Source: Oligoflexus sp.
GTDB taxonomy: Bacteria; Bdellovibrionota_B; Oligoflexia; Oligoflexales; Oligoflexaceae
DNA length: 64,000 bases
Reading direction: 5' to 3'
Assembly (NCBI GenBank): GCA_014378195.1
Contig: JACMOC010000008.1
Location: forward strand, 124,001 to 188,000
This document shows positions 43,690 through 52,792 of this stretch, piece after piece. A model generated the notes under the pieces. It saw nothing but the letters and a program-made list of their open reading frames with translations. It had not been told where the DNA came from and searched no databases. A program made the translations under genes and the position numbers. How positions within the stretch are numbered: position 1 is the stretch's first letter; each line of letters begins with the position of its first letter.

Positions 43690-44224
43690 GGTCTTGCGTC
43701 TCATTCAATGCCAAGTGCTTTGCGTTATCGCCACTTTATGCGGCTGTAGGAAAGCGATGTATGATCAACCTCGACTAAAAGCCTATCAAGCCCAAGCGGA
43801 ATGGGGCAGTACGCCTTCGGGCACATTGAGCCGAGGCTCAGCATCGACTAACAAATTGACTGTCCAGGCCTTTGAAGAAAAAAATGATCACTGGAATGCC
43901 GCGGCCGATAATTCTAAAATACTGCGCGGTAAAAATCGCTTCCAAATTTTCTGCCAGCCCTGTCATGGCGCAAGAGGTTTTGGTGATGGAATCATCGTTT
44001 CCAGAGGATTTGAAGCGCCCCCGAGCTACCACTCAGATGCCTTGCACAAAGTGTCGGATGAATTTCTTTTTGCCGTGATCTCCCAGGGGCTCCTGAAGAT
44101 GCCTCGATTTGAATCGAGGATTTCTAGAGACGATCGCTATGCGCTCGTGAGCTACATTCGATTTTTGCAAAAAGAAGTCGAAGACGATGACGAAAAAAGA
44201 GGAGGTCCTGGCGGTGAAAAATAA
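43673..44224 (+). CDS. actE: Alternative complex III subunit E (monohaem cytochrome c lipoprotein)
   Basis: 183 residues from the ATG at 43673, with CGGAGG six bases upstream, overlapping actD by 17 bases. A lipoprotein signal (IATLCGC) is followed by MYDQPRLKAYQAQ, the family-typical mature start. One haem site CQPCHG lies in RFQIFCQPCHGARGFGDG, with an axial methionine candidate in LLKMPRF. It belongs to the cytochrome c domain of ACIII, electron output side. Confidence 0.9.
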   Translation: MKFRSKVLRLIQCQVLCVIATLCGCRKAMYDQPRLKAYQAQAEWGSTPSGTLSRGSASTNKLTVQAFEEKNDHWNAAADNSKILRGKNRFQIFCQPCHGARGFGDGIIVSRGFEAPPSYHSDALHKVSDEFLFAVISQGLLKMPRFESRISRDDRYALVSYIRFLQKEVEDDDEKRGGPGGEK

Positions 44225-45320
44225 GATTCCATTATGGGTCTTAGTGAGCGTGGCTATCGTACTGTCAATAGTCACGACACTTGTTTTTCATAACGTTTCG
44301 GAAGAGACGGCTCGCGATATTTTGCCTTCTTACCTCGGAATCTGGTTTTTCTGGTCTCAAGTTATATTTGGATCTTATCTTCTCTTACTCATTCTGCTGG
44401 TCACAGGAAGTCAATTAGGATTGAGACTAAGGGCCAGATTTTTACATATTTCGATGCTTATTCCTGTCCTTGGTTTGACCTTCCTACCACTCTTGACTCG
44501 CAGCCCTATCCTTTACAGCCGTGTCTTTCTCACCGATAACCAAGCGCAGCTTTTCTATTTCAGCCCCGGAGTGCTCTGGATCAGAACGGCCTTGATGTTT
44601 TCGGTCTGGACCGCTTCGGTTGTTTGGTTGCGACGGACCGCTGTAAAATCAGTCGATTCGGAAAAAGTATCAAAAAGCCTCCGTGTATCGGCAGCTTTTT
44701 GCCTGGGCATTCACGTACTACTTTCGAGCTTAGGGTCCGTAGACTGGGTCATGGCACTGGAACCAAAGTGGCGATCGAGCTCTCTCGGTTTTATCATACT
44801 ATCTCTTCAAATCTTGTCAGGCATTGCGATCGCTATTCTCGTCTCATTTCATCCTCGTCAAATCTACAAGAGGGGGGAAAGTGTGGTTTTTTCTTCGATG
44901 GGAGGGCTCCTGCAAGCAGCCGTGATTTTTTTCGTCTATCTTGCATTTTGCCAATATCTTCTCGCCTGGTATGGAAACTTGCCTGAAAGAGGCATCTGGT
45001 ATATTCGCCGCGAGGGACCGGTGTGGCAAACGATGGGATGGATTATTTTCCTTTCTCAAATTGTCATTCCATTTTTCACACTTTTATCCAAGCGCTCGAG
45101 ACAAAGTGTAAATGCACTGCGTATTTTGGCTTCAACTACTCTAGTGAATGGTTTGCTTGCCTCACTTTGGATGACGGTACCAAGTTTGAGAATCAATGCA
45201 CCAGCGCTACGTATGTCAGACCTGGGTGTTTTACTGCCTTATTCAGCCCTATGGATGGGTCTGATGCTTACGATAACGCACATCACTCCACCCCCAACCA
45301 CGAAAGGCGTCGGGGCATGA
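44214..45320 (+). CDS. actF: Alternative complex III subunit F (polytopic membrane protein)
   Basis: 368 residues from a GTG at 44214 with GAGGAGG 8 bases upstream, overlapping actE by 11 bases (the frame extends to 44187). About ten membrane helices; recognisable segments are LPSYLGIWFFWSQVIFGSYLLLL and SVDWVMALEPKWRSSSLGF, the latter typical of ActF (DWVMSLEPHWFST). It is the second NrfD-like core subunit. Its stop overlaps the next small gene by ATGA. Confidence 0.9.
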   Translation: MKNKIPLWVLVSVAIVLSIVTTLVFHNVSEETARDILPSYLGIWFFWSQVIFGSYLLLLILLVTGSQLGLRLRARFLHISMLIPVLGLTFLPLLTRSPILYSRVFLTDNQAQLFYFSPGVLWIRTALMFSVWTASVVWLRRTAVKSVDSEKVSKSLRVSAAFCLGIHVLLSSLGSVDWVMALEPKWRSSSLGFIILSLQILSGIAIAILVSFHPRQIYKRGESVVFSSMGGLLQAAVIFFVYLAFCQYLLAWYGNLPERGIWYIRREGPVWQTMGWIIFLSQIVIPFFTLLSKRSRQSVNALRILASTTLVNGLLASLWMTVPSLRINAPALRMSDLGVLLPYSALWMGLMLTITHITPPPTTKGVGA

Positions 45321-45622
45321 ATATAGAATCGAAAAAAGGCCGGCTGCCAAAATCTATGGGAGACAAGCGGGTAGAGGGGGAGCACTTCGATGAAAGTGAA
45401 ATCCAGCCGAAAATTGTCGCGATAGGATTAGGCGCTATCTTTTTTCTAATCGCCGGTAGCTATCTTTGGGTTGCCGGGCTGTCCTATTATATCGAAGGAC
45501 ATACAGTGCCGCGGCGTCCATTACCGCGGGCTAGCGATGACATCCCTCTGCATTATCCGAATCCGCGCCTGACGGTACCACGAGCTACGGACGGGATTCC
45601 TTCCAAGGGGCTGACGAGGTGA
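45317..45622 (+). CDS. Small membrane protein of the ACIII operon
   Basis: A 101-residue protein beginning at the ATGA overlap with actF. It has a polar N-terminus (residues 1-33), one membrane helix at about 34-54 (IVAIGLGAIFFLIAGSYLWVA) and an outside tail with repeated RPLPRASDDIP and LTVPRATDGIP-like units. Position and topology fit a small accessory ACIII subunit (the role ActG fills elsewhere), but the sequence is not recognisably homologous. GTGA overlap with the SCO gene. Confidence 0.65.
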   Translation: MNIESKKGRLPKSMGDKRVEGEHFDESEIQPKIVAIGLGAIFFLIAGSYLWVAGLSYYIEGHTVPRRPLPRASDDIPLHYPNPRLTVPRATDGIPSKGLTR

Positions 45623-46407
45623 CTTCTACCAAATATTTTTTCATACTCATCTGTTTGAGCTCTTTTTTTGCGAAAGTTGAGCTTTTTGCTAGCTCGTCCT
45701 ACTTCACGTCACAACTTGGTAAGTCAGTTGATGTTCGTAAGGTTTTTGAAGATGAAGAGGGTCGGGCGAGCGACCTTAACAGCTTGATCTCTAAAAAGCC
45801 CACTTTGTTAGCCTTCGTTTATTACTCCTGCCCCAACTCCTGCGAGCTCCTTTTGCGAGGTCTCGCTTTAAGCCTGTCGCGGATTGATCGCCTCATGGGA
45901 GACAAGTATAACGTGATTGTTCTCAGTATCGATCCCCTCGACAAGGCAAGCTTAGCGGCTGAGAGAAAGTCAGAGTTCCTGCGCTCGTATCAAGCAGGAT
46001 TCAAACGTCAGCCGCGGGCCGATGGCGTGCATTTTTTGGTCGGGGGGGGGGCGTCTCTTCTAGGAGTAACTCAATCGGTGGGACTCAAGGTCATTCGTGA
46101 CGAAAAAACGGGAGAATACGCCCATCCCGGTGTTCTCGCTTTTATCTCCCCCGATGGGCGCATAACAAATTATTTGTTTGGGCTTAATTTTTCGGTCGCG
46201 GATCTTGACAAAGGTTTGGATGGGGCTGCCCAAGGAAAAATCAGCGCGCTCATAAAAAAATTCATTGTTGTTTGTGCTCATTACCTTCCTCTTGAGGCGG
46301 TCCAGTCTCAAAAAATGATGGGCATAATTAGGTACAGTAGCGTTTTGTTCTTGATGATCATGGGCGCAACTCTTTACCTTTATAGCAAGAAGGGAAGGCC
46401 CGTATGA
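45619..46407 (+). CDS. SCO1/SenC-family copper chaperone for cytochrome oxidase
   Basis: A 262-residue exported thioredoxin-like protein that delivers copper to the CuA centre of subunit II. The signal or anchor is the first about 25 residues, and a C-terminal helix (YSSVLFLMIMGATLYLY) suggests a second anchor. Copper ligands: SCPNSCE with Cys71 and Cys75, and His in EYAHPGVLAF. A run of ten G at 46042-46051 codes for the GGG of LVGGGASLL and could slip. Start GTG overlaps the previous stop; end overlaps coxB by ATGA. Confidence 0.88.
   Translation: MTSTKYFFILICLSSFFAKVELFASSSYFTSQLGKSVDVRKVFEDEEGRASDLNSLISKKPTLLAFVYYSCPNSCELLLRGLALSLSRIDRLMGDKYNVIVLSIDPLDKASLAAERKSEFLRSYQAGFKRQPRADGVHFLVGGGASLLGVTQSVGLKVIRDEKTGEYAHPGVLAFISPDGRITNYLFGLNFSVADLDKGLDGAAQGKISALIKKFIVVCAHYLPLEAVQSQKMMGIIRYSSVLFLMIMGATLYLYSKKGRPV
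46042..46051 (+). repeat. Poly-G(10) tract inside the SCO gene
   Basis: Ten consecutive G inside codons of LVGGGASLL, a classic slippage-prone homopolymer in coding sequence. Confidence 0.9.
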
Positions 46408-47393
46408 ATTCGTTTTATCGATCGATCCTTCACGATATATTCCCGCGCGAAGGCTCTCAATACGCAGCTGATGTCGATGCGATGGTTCTGCTTCTTACCG
46501 GGCTTTGTATTTTCGTCTTTTTGGGGATTATGGCAACTCTCTTAGTCTTCAGTATTCGCTATCGGAAAAAAAATCAGAGAACCGATGTTCCGAATAGATC
46601 CAGCAACACCTGGCTGGAAGTGACTTGGACGATAGGTCCGCTCATCATTTTTGTAGGATTTTTTTCCTTCACACTCGGCAGTTATCTGAAAGCCGAAATT
46701 CCACCTGATAACGCTAGAGAAATGTTCGTTGTTGGAAAACAGTGGATGTGGAAGTTCCAGCATGAGGAAGGACCGCGCGAATTGAACGAAATTCATCTGC
46801 CCATGGGCGGCCCTGTGAGGTTGGTCATGATTTCTGAAGACGTCATCCATAGCCTCTATCTTCCCGATTTTCGAATAAAACAGGACGTACTTCCAGGGCG
46901 TTATACACAATTGTGGTTTACCCCTGAACGCAAAGGCGTGTTCACGATTCACTGCGCAGAATTTTGCGGCACGGATCATTCTCGTATGGATGCTAAAGTT
47001 ACCGTAATGGATCCCCTCGAATTCGACAATTGGCTAAAATCAGTCTCTACAAATTCAACTCTTGTTGATCGCGGTAGAATCTTATTCGAAAGTCACGGCT
47101 GCGTATCTTGCCATAATTCTGACACTATCGATCAGGCTCCTTCTCTCGCCGACAGTTACGGGAAGACAGTAAAGCTAGACAATGGCGACGCGATAACGAT
47201 CGATGAGAATTATCTTCGAGAATCTATCTTAGATCCACAGGCCAAAAAAAGAGCCGGGTATCGCCCTATAATGCCGGCCTATGCCAGGGTTTTTTCCGAA
47301 TCTGAGGTCATAGCTCTACTTGCCTTTCTGAAGTCCTATAGTTCCCATAGGCTGGAAATCGATTCAAAAAGAGAGCCTGGAGAATCACAATGA
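46404..47393 (+). CDS. coxB: Cytochrome c oxidase subunit II with fused cytochrome c
   Basis: A 329-residue protein with two N-terminal membrane helices (about 30-55 and 77-95), a CuA cupredoxin domain (about 105-210) and a C-terminal cytochrome c domain (about 215-320). CuA ligands are seen in [16 protein letters not shown] and [12 protein letters not shown]. Haem site CVSCHN with downstream MPAYAR as Met ligand. This is a caa3-type layout where subunit II takes electrons itself. ATGA overlaps on both ends. Confidence 0.94.
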   Translation: MNSFYRSILHDIFPREGSQYAADVDAMVLLLTGLCIFVFLGIMATLLVFSIRYRKKNQRTDVPNRSSNTWLEVTWTIGPLIIFVGFFSFTLGSYLKAEIPPDNAREMFVVGKQWMWKFQHEEGPRELNEIHLPMGGPVRLVMISEDVIHSLYLPDFRIKQDVLPGRYTQLWFTPERKGVFTIHCAEFCGTDHSRMDAKVTVMDPLEFDNWLKSVSTNSTLVDRGRILFESHGCVSCHNSDTIDQAPSLADSYGKTVKLDNGDAITIDENYLRESILDPQAKKRAGYRPIMPAYARVFSESEVIALLAFLKSYSSHRLEIDSKREPGESQ

Positions 47394-49003
47394 ATCCTTC
47401 GCCCATGCAAACTGATTACTTGAATATAGAAACTTCGTTAAAATCATGGCTCCTTACCAGGGACCACAAGCGCATCGCTTGGCTCTACTTGGGCGCCGTA
47501 CTCTTTTTCTTTGTTATCGGTGCGATTGCAGCCGCAATGTTTCGCATTGAGCTTTTGACTCCAAAGGGCGATTTTTTTAGCCCAGATTTCTATAATCGAC
47601 TTTTCACTATTCACGGAATCGTGATGGTCTGGTTTTTTTTAGTACCTGTAATTCCCGCCACCTTAGGGAACTTTCTGCTTCCCCTGATGATCGGATCCAA
47701 GGACCTGGCGTTTCCAACGCTTAACCTCGTAAGTTGGTATGTGTTTGTCGTTGGTGGACTTTTCACTATTTGGACTGTTGCTGCAGGTGGTGTGGATACA
47801 GGTTGGACCTTTTATACCCCTTTTAGCAGTGTCTATAGCAATTCGAATACACTGACGGCTGCGACGGGAATATTTATTACCGGGTTCTCCTCGATCATGA
47901 CGGGTATCAACTTCATTGCAACTATCCATCGGATGAGGGCTCCTGGCATGAGTTGGTTGCGCCTTCCGGTTTTTGTGTGGACGCTTTACTCAACGAGTCT
48001 TATCTTCATTTTGGCAACGCCTGTTCTCTCTACCGTCCTCATTCTCTTATTTCTCGAGACACAATTTGGTATGGGATTTTTTAATCCGGTGCTTGGGGGT
48101 GATCCTCTGCTTTTCCAACATCTCTTTTGGTTCTATTCTCATCCTGCTGTTTATATCATGGTGCTTCCAGCAATGGGTATTGTGAGCGAAATCGTACCTC
48201 AGTTCGCCAGGAACAAAATTTTCGGTTATCGTTTTATCGTTGGCGCAACGCTTGCCATCGCCGTGATTGGCTTTTTGGTCTGGGGCCATCATATGTTCGT
48301 GAGCGGCCAGTCTCTTTATAGCAACATGATTTTTTCGTTCCTGAGCTTTGTCGTAGGCGTGCCGTCCGCGATCAAAGTCTTCAACTGGACAGCGACTCTC
48401 TATAGAGGTTCGATATCATTCGAAGCCCCTATGATCTATGCCTTAGGTTTTATTTTTCTTTTTACCATAGGGGGAATGTCAGGCCTATTCTTGGCCACAT
48501 TGTCTATCGACGTGCACGTCCATGACACATATTTCGTCGTCGCGCATTTTCACTATATTATGGTCGGAGGTTCGATTCTTGCCTTACTGGGAGGGGTCCA
48601 CTACTGGTTTCCGAAAGTCACGGGACGACTCTATCCGGAGCGACTGGCACAAGGTTCGGCGTGGCTTATTATCGCAGGTTTTAATTTTACGTTTTTCCCT
48701 CAATTCATACTTGGCTATATGGGAATGCCCAGACGCTACCAATCGTATCCCGACCGATTTCAGACCTTGAATGTCCTATCGTCGGCAGGGGCCTTCATTC
48801 TCGCGGTAGGGTACCTTCTTCCTTTCCTCTACCTGACCTGGTCTTTGTTCAAAGGGGCGAAGTCTGGGCCGAATCCTTGGAATTCAGACGGCCTTGAGTG
48901 GCAAACGAGCTCACCTCCGATTAAGGAAAACTTTGCGCACGCCGTCACGTATGGGTTTCGATACCTTACGGAAGAGGCGAAATCAAATGGAGTCGAGACA
49001 TGA
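47390..49003 (+). CDS. coxA: Cytochrome c oxidase subunit I, A2-type
   Basis: The 537-residue catalytic subunit, 12 membrane helices, carrying haem a, haem a3 and CuB. Visible ligands: [12 protein letters not shown] (low-spin haem His), the Y249-S250-H251-P252-A253-V254-Y255 motif (CuB His251 cross-linked to Tyr255), WGHHMFVSG (His300, His301) and [10 protein letters not shown] (His386, His388). The usual D-channel glutamate of HPEVY is Ala, and YS precedes HP. YSHPxVY is the hallmark of A2 haem-copper oxidases. ATGA overlaps at both ends. Confidence 0.95.
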   Translation: MNPSPMQTDYLNIETSLKSWLLTRDHKRIAWLYLGAVLFFFVIGAIAAAMFRIELLTPKGDFFSPDFYNRLFTIHGIVMVWFFLVPVIPATLGNFLLPLMIGSKDLAFPTLNLVSWYVFVVGGLFTIWTVAAGGVDTGWTFYTPFSSVYSNSNTLTAATGIFITGFSSIMTGINFIATIHRMRAPGMSWLRLPVFVWTLYSTSLIFILATPVLSTVLILLFLETQFGMGFFNPVLGGDPLLFQHLFWFYSHPAVYIMVLPAMGIVSEIVPQFARNKIFGYRFIVGATLAIAVIGFLVWGHHMFVSGQSLYSNMIFSFLSFVVGVPSAIKVFNWTATLYRGSISFEAPMIYALGFIFLFTIGGMSGLFLATLSIDVHVHDTYFVVAHFHYIMVGGSILALLGGVHYWFPKVTGRLYPERLAQGSAWLIIAGFNFTFFPQFILGYMGMPRRYQSYPDRFQTLNVLSSAGAFILAVGYLLPFLYLTWSLFKGAKSGPNPWNSDGLEWQTSSPPIKENFAHAVTYGFRYLTEEAKSNGVET

Positions 49004-49641
49004 AAACTTCTGCTGAACGTGAAGGCCAAGAGCCTGACATTCCTAATGACTCCAACATCAATCTCGGGATATGGATTTTCTTACTAACCGAAGCGATGCT
49101 TTTCGGTGCATTGATTCTTTGTTATTCGGTTATGCGCATTTTGCATCCGGCCGCCTTTAACACAGCTAGCCATCTTTTGGACTGGAAGGCCGGCACGCTC
49201 AATACCGCAATACTGTTGTTCAGCAGTTTTTGCATGGCAGTTGCTGTACGGGCTTCGGGTAAAGGAAAAAGTAAAGGGACGTCCGTCCTTCTTTTGGTCT
49301 CGGCCTCTTTGGGTATCTTATTTCTCGCCGTTAAAGGTATGGAATATCATAGTGAATGGTTGAAGTACCTTTTCCCAAACGATGAATTTACTTTTGCGGG
49401 ACCTGATTCGGCCTTTGTGAAGCTATTTTTCAATGCCTATTTCATCTTAACCGGACTTCATGCCATCCATCTCACCTTTGGAATTCTATGGTTGTCGGGC
49501 TTAGGCATCGCGAGCTGGGTTTCCCCTCAGTTTCATCGCCGATATCCTAATGCCATAGACTGCGCGGGGCTCTACTGGCATTTCGTTGACATAGTGTGGG
49601 TCTTTCTTTTCCCCCTGCTTTATCTTGTAGGGGGCTCCTAA
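49000..49641 (+). CDS. coxC: Cytochrome c oxidase subunit III
   Basis: A 213-residue protein, about 5 membrane helices, the short form found in caa3-type oxidases. Family stretches: [19 protein letters not shown] (opening), [14 protein letters not shown] and [18 protein letters not shown] (end, with the conserved WHFVDVVWxxLF). Starts on the ATGA overlap with coxA and shares one base with the next gene. Confidence 0.93.
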   Translation: MKTSAEREGQEPDIPNDSNINLGIWIFLLTEAMLFGALILCYSVMRILHPAAFNTASHLLDWKAGTLNTAILLFSSFCMAVAVRASGKGKSKGTSVLLLVSASLGILFLAVKGMEYHSEWLKYLFPNDEFTFAGPDSAFVKLFFNAYFILTGLHAIHLTFGILWLSGLGIASWVSPQFHRRYPNAIDCAGLYWHFVDIVWVFLFPLLYLVGGS

Positions 49642-49907
49642 TGATGCAAGGTGTTAAAAGCGATTTGTTTGTCTTCGCTGGGCTTTTGATGCTCTTGATT
49701 ATGACGGTCGTCGGATCCTACTGGCCGCTAGGGGAGGGTTTACTGATTTGGAGTTTGGCAATTTCGTCGCTGAAGGCTTATCTCATTATCCGCTTTTATA
49801 TGAATTTTCGTGCCGGTGATCGCGCTACCAAGCTTTTTCCTTATTTGGCCGGCGTAGGATTGTTTATTTTGTTGCTCTTGGTCTCGACTGATTTTTTAAC
49901 GCGATGA
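49641..49907 (+). CDS. Cytochrome c oxidase subunit IV-like
   Basis: 88 residues from the ATG at 49641, which shares its A with the coxC stop (TAATG); an ATG at 49644 is in frame too. Three membrane helices: DLFVFAGLLMLLIMTVVGSYW, GLLIWSLAISSLKAYLII and KLFPYLAGVGLFILLLLVS. The YFM-type segment ends in RFYMNFRAGD, as in prokaryotic subunit IV (CtaF/CoxD). Last gene of the 12-gene operon. Confidence 0.85.
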   Translation: MMQGVKSDLFVFAGLLMLLIMTVVGSYWPLGEGLLIWSLAISSLKAYLIIRFYMNFRAGDRATKLFPYLAGVGLFILLLLVSTDFLTR

Positions 49908-49926
49908 AAAAGAAGAATTCACAATT

Positions 49927-50013
49927 ATGAAGGTTACTTCTGGTGGTAGTCCTCTGATCGCAAAGGTCAGGAAACCGTTCCACGTTTCACCAGGAGTCGA
50001 GTTTGGAGTTTGA
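49927..50013 (+). CDS. Small ORF of 28 residues (doubtful)
   Basis: ATG at 49927, AGAAG about ten bases upstream, product starting MKVTSGGSPLIAKVRK. It lies just after the oxidase operon. A hairpin (50029-50054) follows. It could be random. Confidence 0.2.
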   Translation: MKVTSGGSPLIAKVRKPFHVSPGVEFGV

Positions 50014-50074
50014 TCGGAGACGAAGAAAATCCGGCTCTTCAAAGAAGGCCGGATCCGTCACTTCGGAGATCACA

Positions 50075-50161
50075 ATGAAAAAAAACGTCACACGGATTCC
50101 GGGTGGCCCGGCTAATCCTCATATATCTATTGTCGGCGTTATGATTGGAAAGATAAAATAG
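50075..50161 (+). CDS. Small ORF of 28 residues (doubtful)
   Basis: ATG at 50075 preceded by CGGAG six bases upstream; product MKKNVTRIPGG..., ending MIGKIK. Same length as the ORF at 49927, in a 289-base gap before nhaR. Real translation is unproven. Confidence 0.22.
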   Translation: MKKNVTRIPGGPANPHISIVGVMIGKIK

Positions 50162-50196
50162 ATAATAATTTGGGATATTATAGGAAAAATCTATAG

Positions 50197-51102
50197 ATGA
50201 ATCATTATAATTTCAACCACTTATACTATTTTTTCACCGCAGCTCAGGCCCCCTCGATTTCCGAGGCTGCAAAACAGTTGAAGATCCGTCAGCCGACTCT
50301 CACGTCACAATTACGAACCTTAGAAGACTCCCTCGGTAAGAGGCTTTTCGAAAAAAAAGGTAGAAAGCTGACACTCACGCATGACGGACGGAATATCCTT
50401 CAATACTGTGAGCAGATTTTTGGTCCAGCCGTCGATTTTGATCATTACGTGCGCGGAAATCTGCTTCAAAAGGCCGGTCATTTTCGGATCGGTCTTTCGA
50501 TTGAACTCGACAGGATTTTTGCGACGTCGTTATTGTCTTGTCTTACCGATGATAGCGACAACGAGCTCCGCATAACTTTGACTTCGGGTGATTTTGAAGA
50601 GCTCATCCATCGCCTTAAATTGAATGTTTACGACGCGATCCTCACCACGCAGGAATCTGGGGATCCCGATTTAGTTCTCTTAGCCGAAGCGAATTTGCCC
50701 GTAGCGCTGGTATACTCTCCAGAGCATTTCGAAGCGAAAAGTATATCCGCGCCGGACCGTTTAGAAGTCTCGCCCAATCGATGGGTTCTGCCTACCACCA
50801 ACCGCAGACTAAGACTGGAAACGGACCGATTTTTCGAAAAATACAAAGTCTCACCGCTTATTAGCTTGGAGAGCGATGTCATTTCTACTTTAGCTCAGGC
50901 TGTAACACTGGGTATCGGAGTAGCCTTACTGCCTTTGCCCTATGTAAGGAGCTATGTGAAGTCAGGGGAACTTAAAGTCTTAGGAGGCATCGGCCCCCTG
51001 CTGTGGAAGTCTAAGATATATCTGTTGGCCAAACGCGAGAAAGCGATGCAGAAGGACCTGCAGAAGATTAAAAATTTCCTGAAAACATTTGATGGGAAAT
51101 AA
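50197..51102 (+). CDS. nhaR: LysR-family regulator, NhaR-like
   Basis: A 301-residue transcription activator. The N-terminal winged helix-turn-helix starts with NFNHLYYFFTAAQAPSISEAAKQLKIRQPTLTSQLRTLE, where YNHLYYF is the opening peculiar to NhaR. A substrate-binding periplasmic-like fold follows at about 90-295 (VYDAILTTQESGDPDLVLL, GIGVALLPLPYV). NhaR senses Na+ and turns on nhaA in E. coli. Here the gene faces, convergently, a C-terminal stub of nhaA, so its expected target is broken in this window. Whether it now controls another gene is unknown. Confidence 0.85.
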   Translation: MNHYNFNHLYYFFTAAQAPSISEAAKQLKIRQPTLTSQLRTLEDSLGKRLFEKKGRKLTLTHDGRNILQYCEQIFGPAVDFDHYVRGNLLQKAGHFRIGLSIELDRIFATSLLSCLTDDSDNELRITLTSGDFEELIHRLKLNVYDAILTTQESGDPDLVLLAEANLPVALVYSPEHFEAKSISAPDRLEVSPNRWVLPTTNRRLRLETDRFFEKYKVSPLISLESDVISTLAQAVTLGIGVALLPLPYVRSYVKSGELKVLGGIGPLLWKSKIYLLAKREKAMQKDLQKIKNFLKTFDGK

Positions 51103-51124
51103 TCGGGCTATGGCGATGCGAAAT

Positions 51125-51350
51125 TTAGGATTTTCTCTTTAAGGTCAAAATTCCGAGTGTGTGAGCACCGGCCGCTCCTGCTGCCGACGCAGCTAATATT
51201 CCTAATTTTGCAGTTTCAAGAACTTCGCCAGCAGGATATGCGAGCTGAGCTTCGAAAAAAGCAATGGTAAAGCCTATGCCTGCGCTTATTCCGATAACGG
51301 CGATACCGGGCCACGTTATGCCGCTGGGCAGTGATGATAGGCGAGACTTT
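51125..51350 (-). pseudogene. C-terminal stub of NhaA Na+/H+ antiporter
   Basis: On the minus strand an open frame ending with TAA at 51125-51127 reads LPSGITWPGIAVIGISAGIG, FTIAFFEAQLAY, ETAKLGILAASAAGAAG. This is the last two helices of NhaA (GIGFTxSLFI..LAF...AKLGIL..S). Upstream it soon meets an in-frame stop (near 51393), and no N-terminal part of NhaA lies nearby. A tandem duplicate ACGGTCTC occurs at 51351-51358 and 51361-51368, right at the edge of the recognisable part, and could mark a junction. A decayed antiporter gene next to its regulator nhaR. Confidence 0.8.
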
Positions 51351-51646
51351 ACGGTCTCAAACGGTCTCTTTGATGCGTTGCGATTTTTTATCAGTCACGA
51401 GACAGCTCCGCGAGTTTAAACAGCACGTTTCGATTTCCCTATTCTTGCATGGGTGGAACGTGATCTCACATTTTTTCGGAAAAAAGTGCTGCTCGACGGA
51501 ACACGAGCCCGCTATTAGATAGGAAATGAGAGGTACAGCCAATCTCGACGGTAATCTTTGAGATCGTTTTTTTTCCATTTATTGTTTCGAATTGGAAATT
51601 CCGAATTGGAAGGGTAAGCTCTTGAGTGTCCCGTGAAGGAGCAGTT

Positions 51647-52147
51647 ATGAAATTAAATATTGTCTCTGGGATTTTGGTATGGCTCTTCTCCGGTGTGTCT
51701 TTCGGGCAAAATCTGCCCGATAGAAATTCAATTACGATCTCTCCAAAAAGCAGCGATTCACCTGTGCAAAATGGTCGGATTAGTTTGAAATCGGAAGTCG
51801 TGCCTTTGATTTATCGTGAGCGTCCCGCTCCACGCTATCCTGATTCTGCAAAAAGTGAGGACCAAAAAAAATATCAAGCTAAAGTCCGGGCGAAGCTTGA
51901 TGAACACATCATCGAAATAGAAAATTTGAAAGATCGAATCGATCGATTGAAAGCCTATAAACGCTCGGAAGTGCTTCCTTTCTTGAGAACCGCTGAGGGC
52001 AATCGTTCAGTCGCTCGAACAAAATTGAACCAGTTGGACTTTTACCCGCCTGACCAGTGGACTGCGTTTCGCAGTGGAATCGATAGAGCTATGAAGAATC
52101 TCGAAGAATCGATTGTAACACTTGCATATCGCCTGCCTGAGCCGTGA
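51647..52147 (+). CDS. Exported helical protein of unknown function
   Basis: 166 residues from the ATG at 51647, with AAGGAG upstream. Signal peptide MKLNIVSGILVWLFSGVSFG (cleavage near residue 20). The mature part has a short polar linker and then a long helix pair with coiled-coil-like spacing (AKVRAKLDEHIIEIENLKDRIDRLKAYK, then RSGIDRAMKNLEESIVTLAYRLPEP). Periplasmic. No family recognised. Its stop overlaps the GTG of the BON-domain gene (GTGA), so the pair is co-translated. Confidence 0.6.
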   Translation: MKLNIVSGILVWLFSGVSFGQNLPDRNSITISPKSSDSPVQNGRISLKSEVVPLIYRERPAPRYPDSAKSEDQKKYQAKVRAKLDEHIIEIENLKDRIDRLKAYKRSEVLPFLRTAEGNRSVARTKLNQLDFYPPDQWTAFRSGIDRAMKNLEESIVTLAYRLPEP

Positions 52148-52650
52148 TGCCGAAGTATCTGACGGAGATGCCTAGTTCTTCCCTTGGAACACCACGGGGC
52201 CGCAAAACACATGGGAATAAGCTGGCTGAGGAAAAGTCAAATTCTCTTAAGGCTGATGCACCGGCTCAAACCGCCGACCCCTTGCAAGCTTCCGATAGTG
52301 CCAACGGAGGCAGTTTCGTTGATATGTCGGCTATGAATCCGCCGACTGAAAACTTGACCGTCAAGCGACTGACTGATAGCGACATGGGAAAGACTGCTGA
52401 TGAACAGGGCGGCAGCAGGACAGACGTAGCGATTACGCGTAGAATACGACGTCAAATCATCAAAAACAAAAAACTTTCTGTCTATGCTCATAATGTGAAA
52501 ATTTTTACGGTAAATAGTCGGGTAACTTTAATGGGTCCCGTTCGTTCTAATAAGGAACGTCAGACGATTGAAGACGCTGCGGTGAAAGTCGCTGGATTTG
52601 ATAATGTAACAAGTGGCCTAGAGATCAATTCAAAAGACGCGGGTCGTTAG
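52144..52650 (+). CDS. BON-domain protein
   Basis: 168 residues from GTG at 52144 or ATG at 52147. Residues 1 to about 95 are low-complexity and polar (PADSANGGSF-type, Ser/Asp/Lys rich). Residues about 95-165 form a BON domain: ITRRIRRQIIKNKKLSVYAHNVKIFTVNSRVTLMGPVRSNKERQTIEDAAVKVAGFDNVTSGLEI, with the typical strand-helix-strand and GxV motifs. BON domains bind phospholipid or periplasmic partners (as in OsmY). No signal peptide is evident, which is unusual for the family. Co-translated with the upstream exported protein. Confidence 0.72.
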   Translation: MMPKYLTEMPSSSLGTPRGRKTHGNKLAEEKSNSLKADAPAQTADPLQASDSANGGSFVDMSAMNPPTENLTVKRLTDSDMGKTADEQGGSRTDVAITRRIRRQIIKNKKLSVYAHNVKIFTVNSRVTLMGPVRSNKERQTIEDAAVKVAGFDNVTSGLEINSKDAGR

Positions 52651-52792
52651 TCGTAGCAGATCTTGAGCATTTCATTTGCTGGCCAGCTGATTGAAGCATT
52701 CCATTTACCCAAAGTAACCGGGGGCTTCGAACCCCAGTTCTTGGGATCTCGATCCATGATTCATACTTGCGACCCAAAGGATAAGAGGCCCT

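Noticed and set aside
51357..51578. 73-residue minus-strand ORF upstream of the nhaA stub
   Set aside because: Cysteine-rich, no match to NhaA, no ribosome site; probably random frame around the broken gene.
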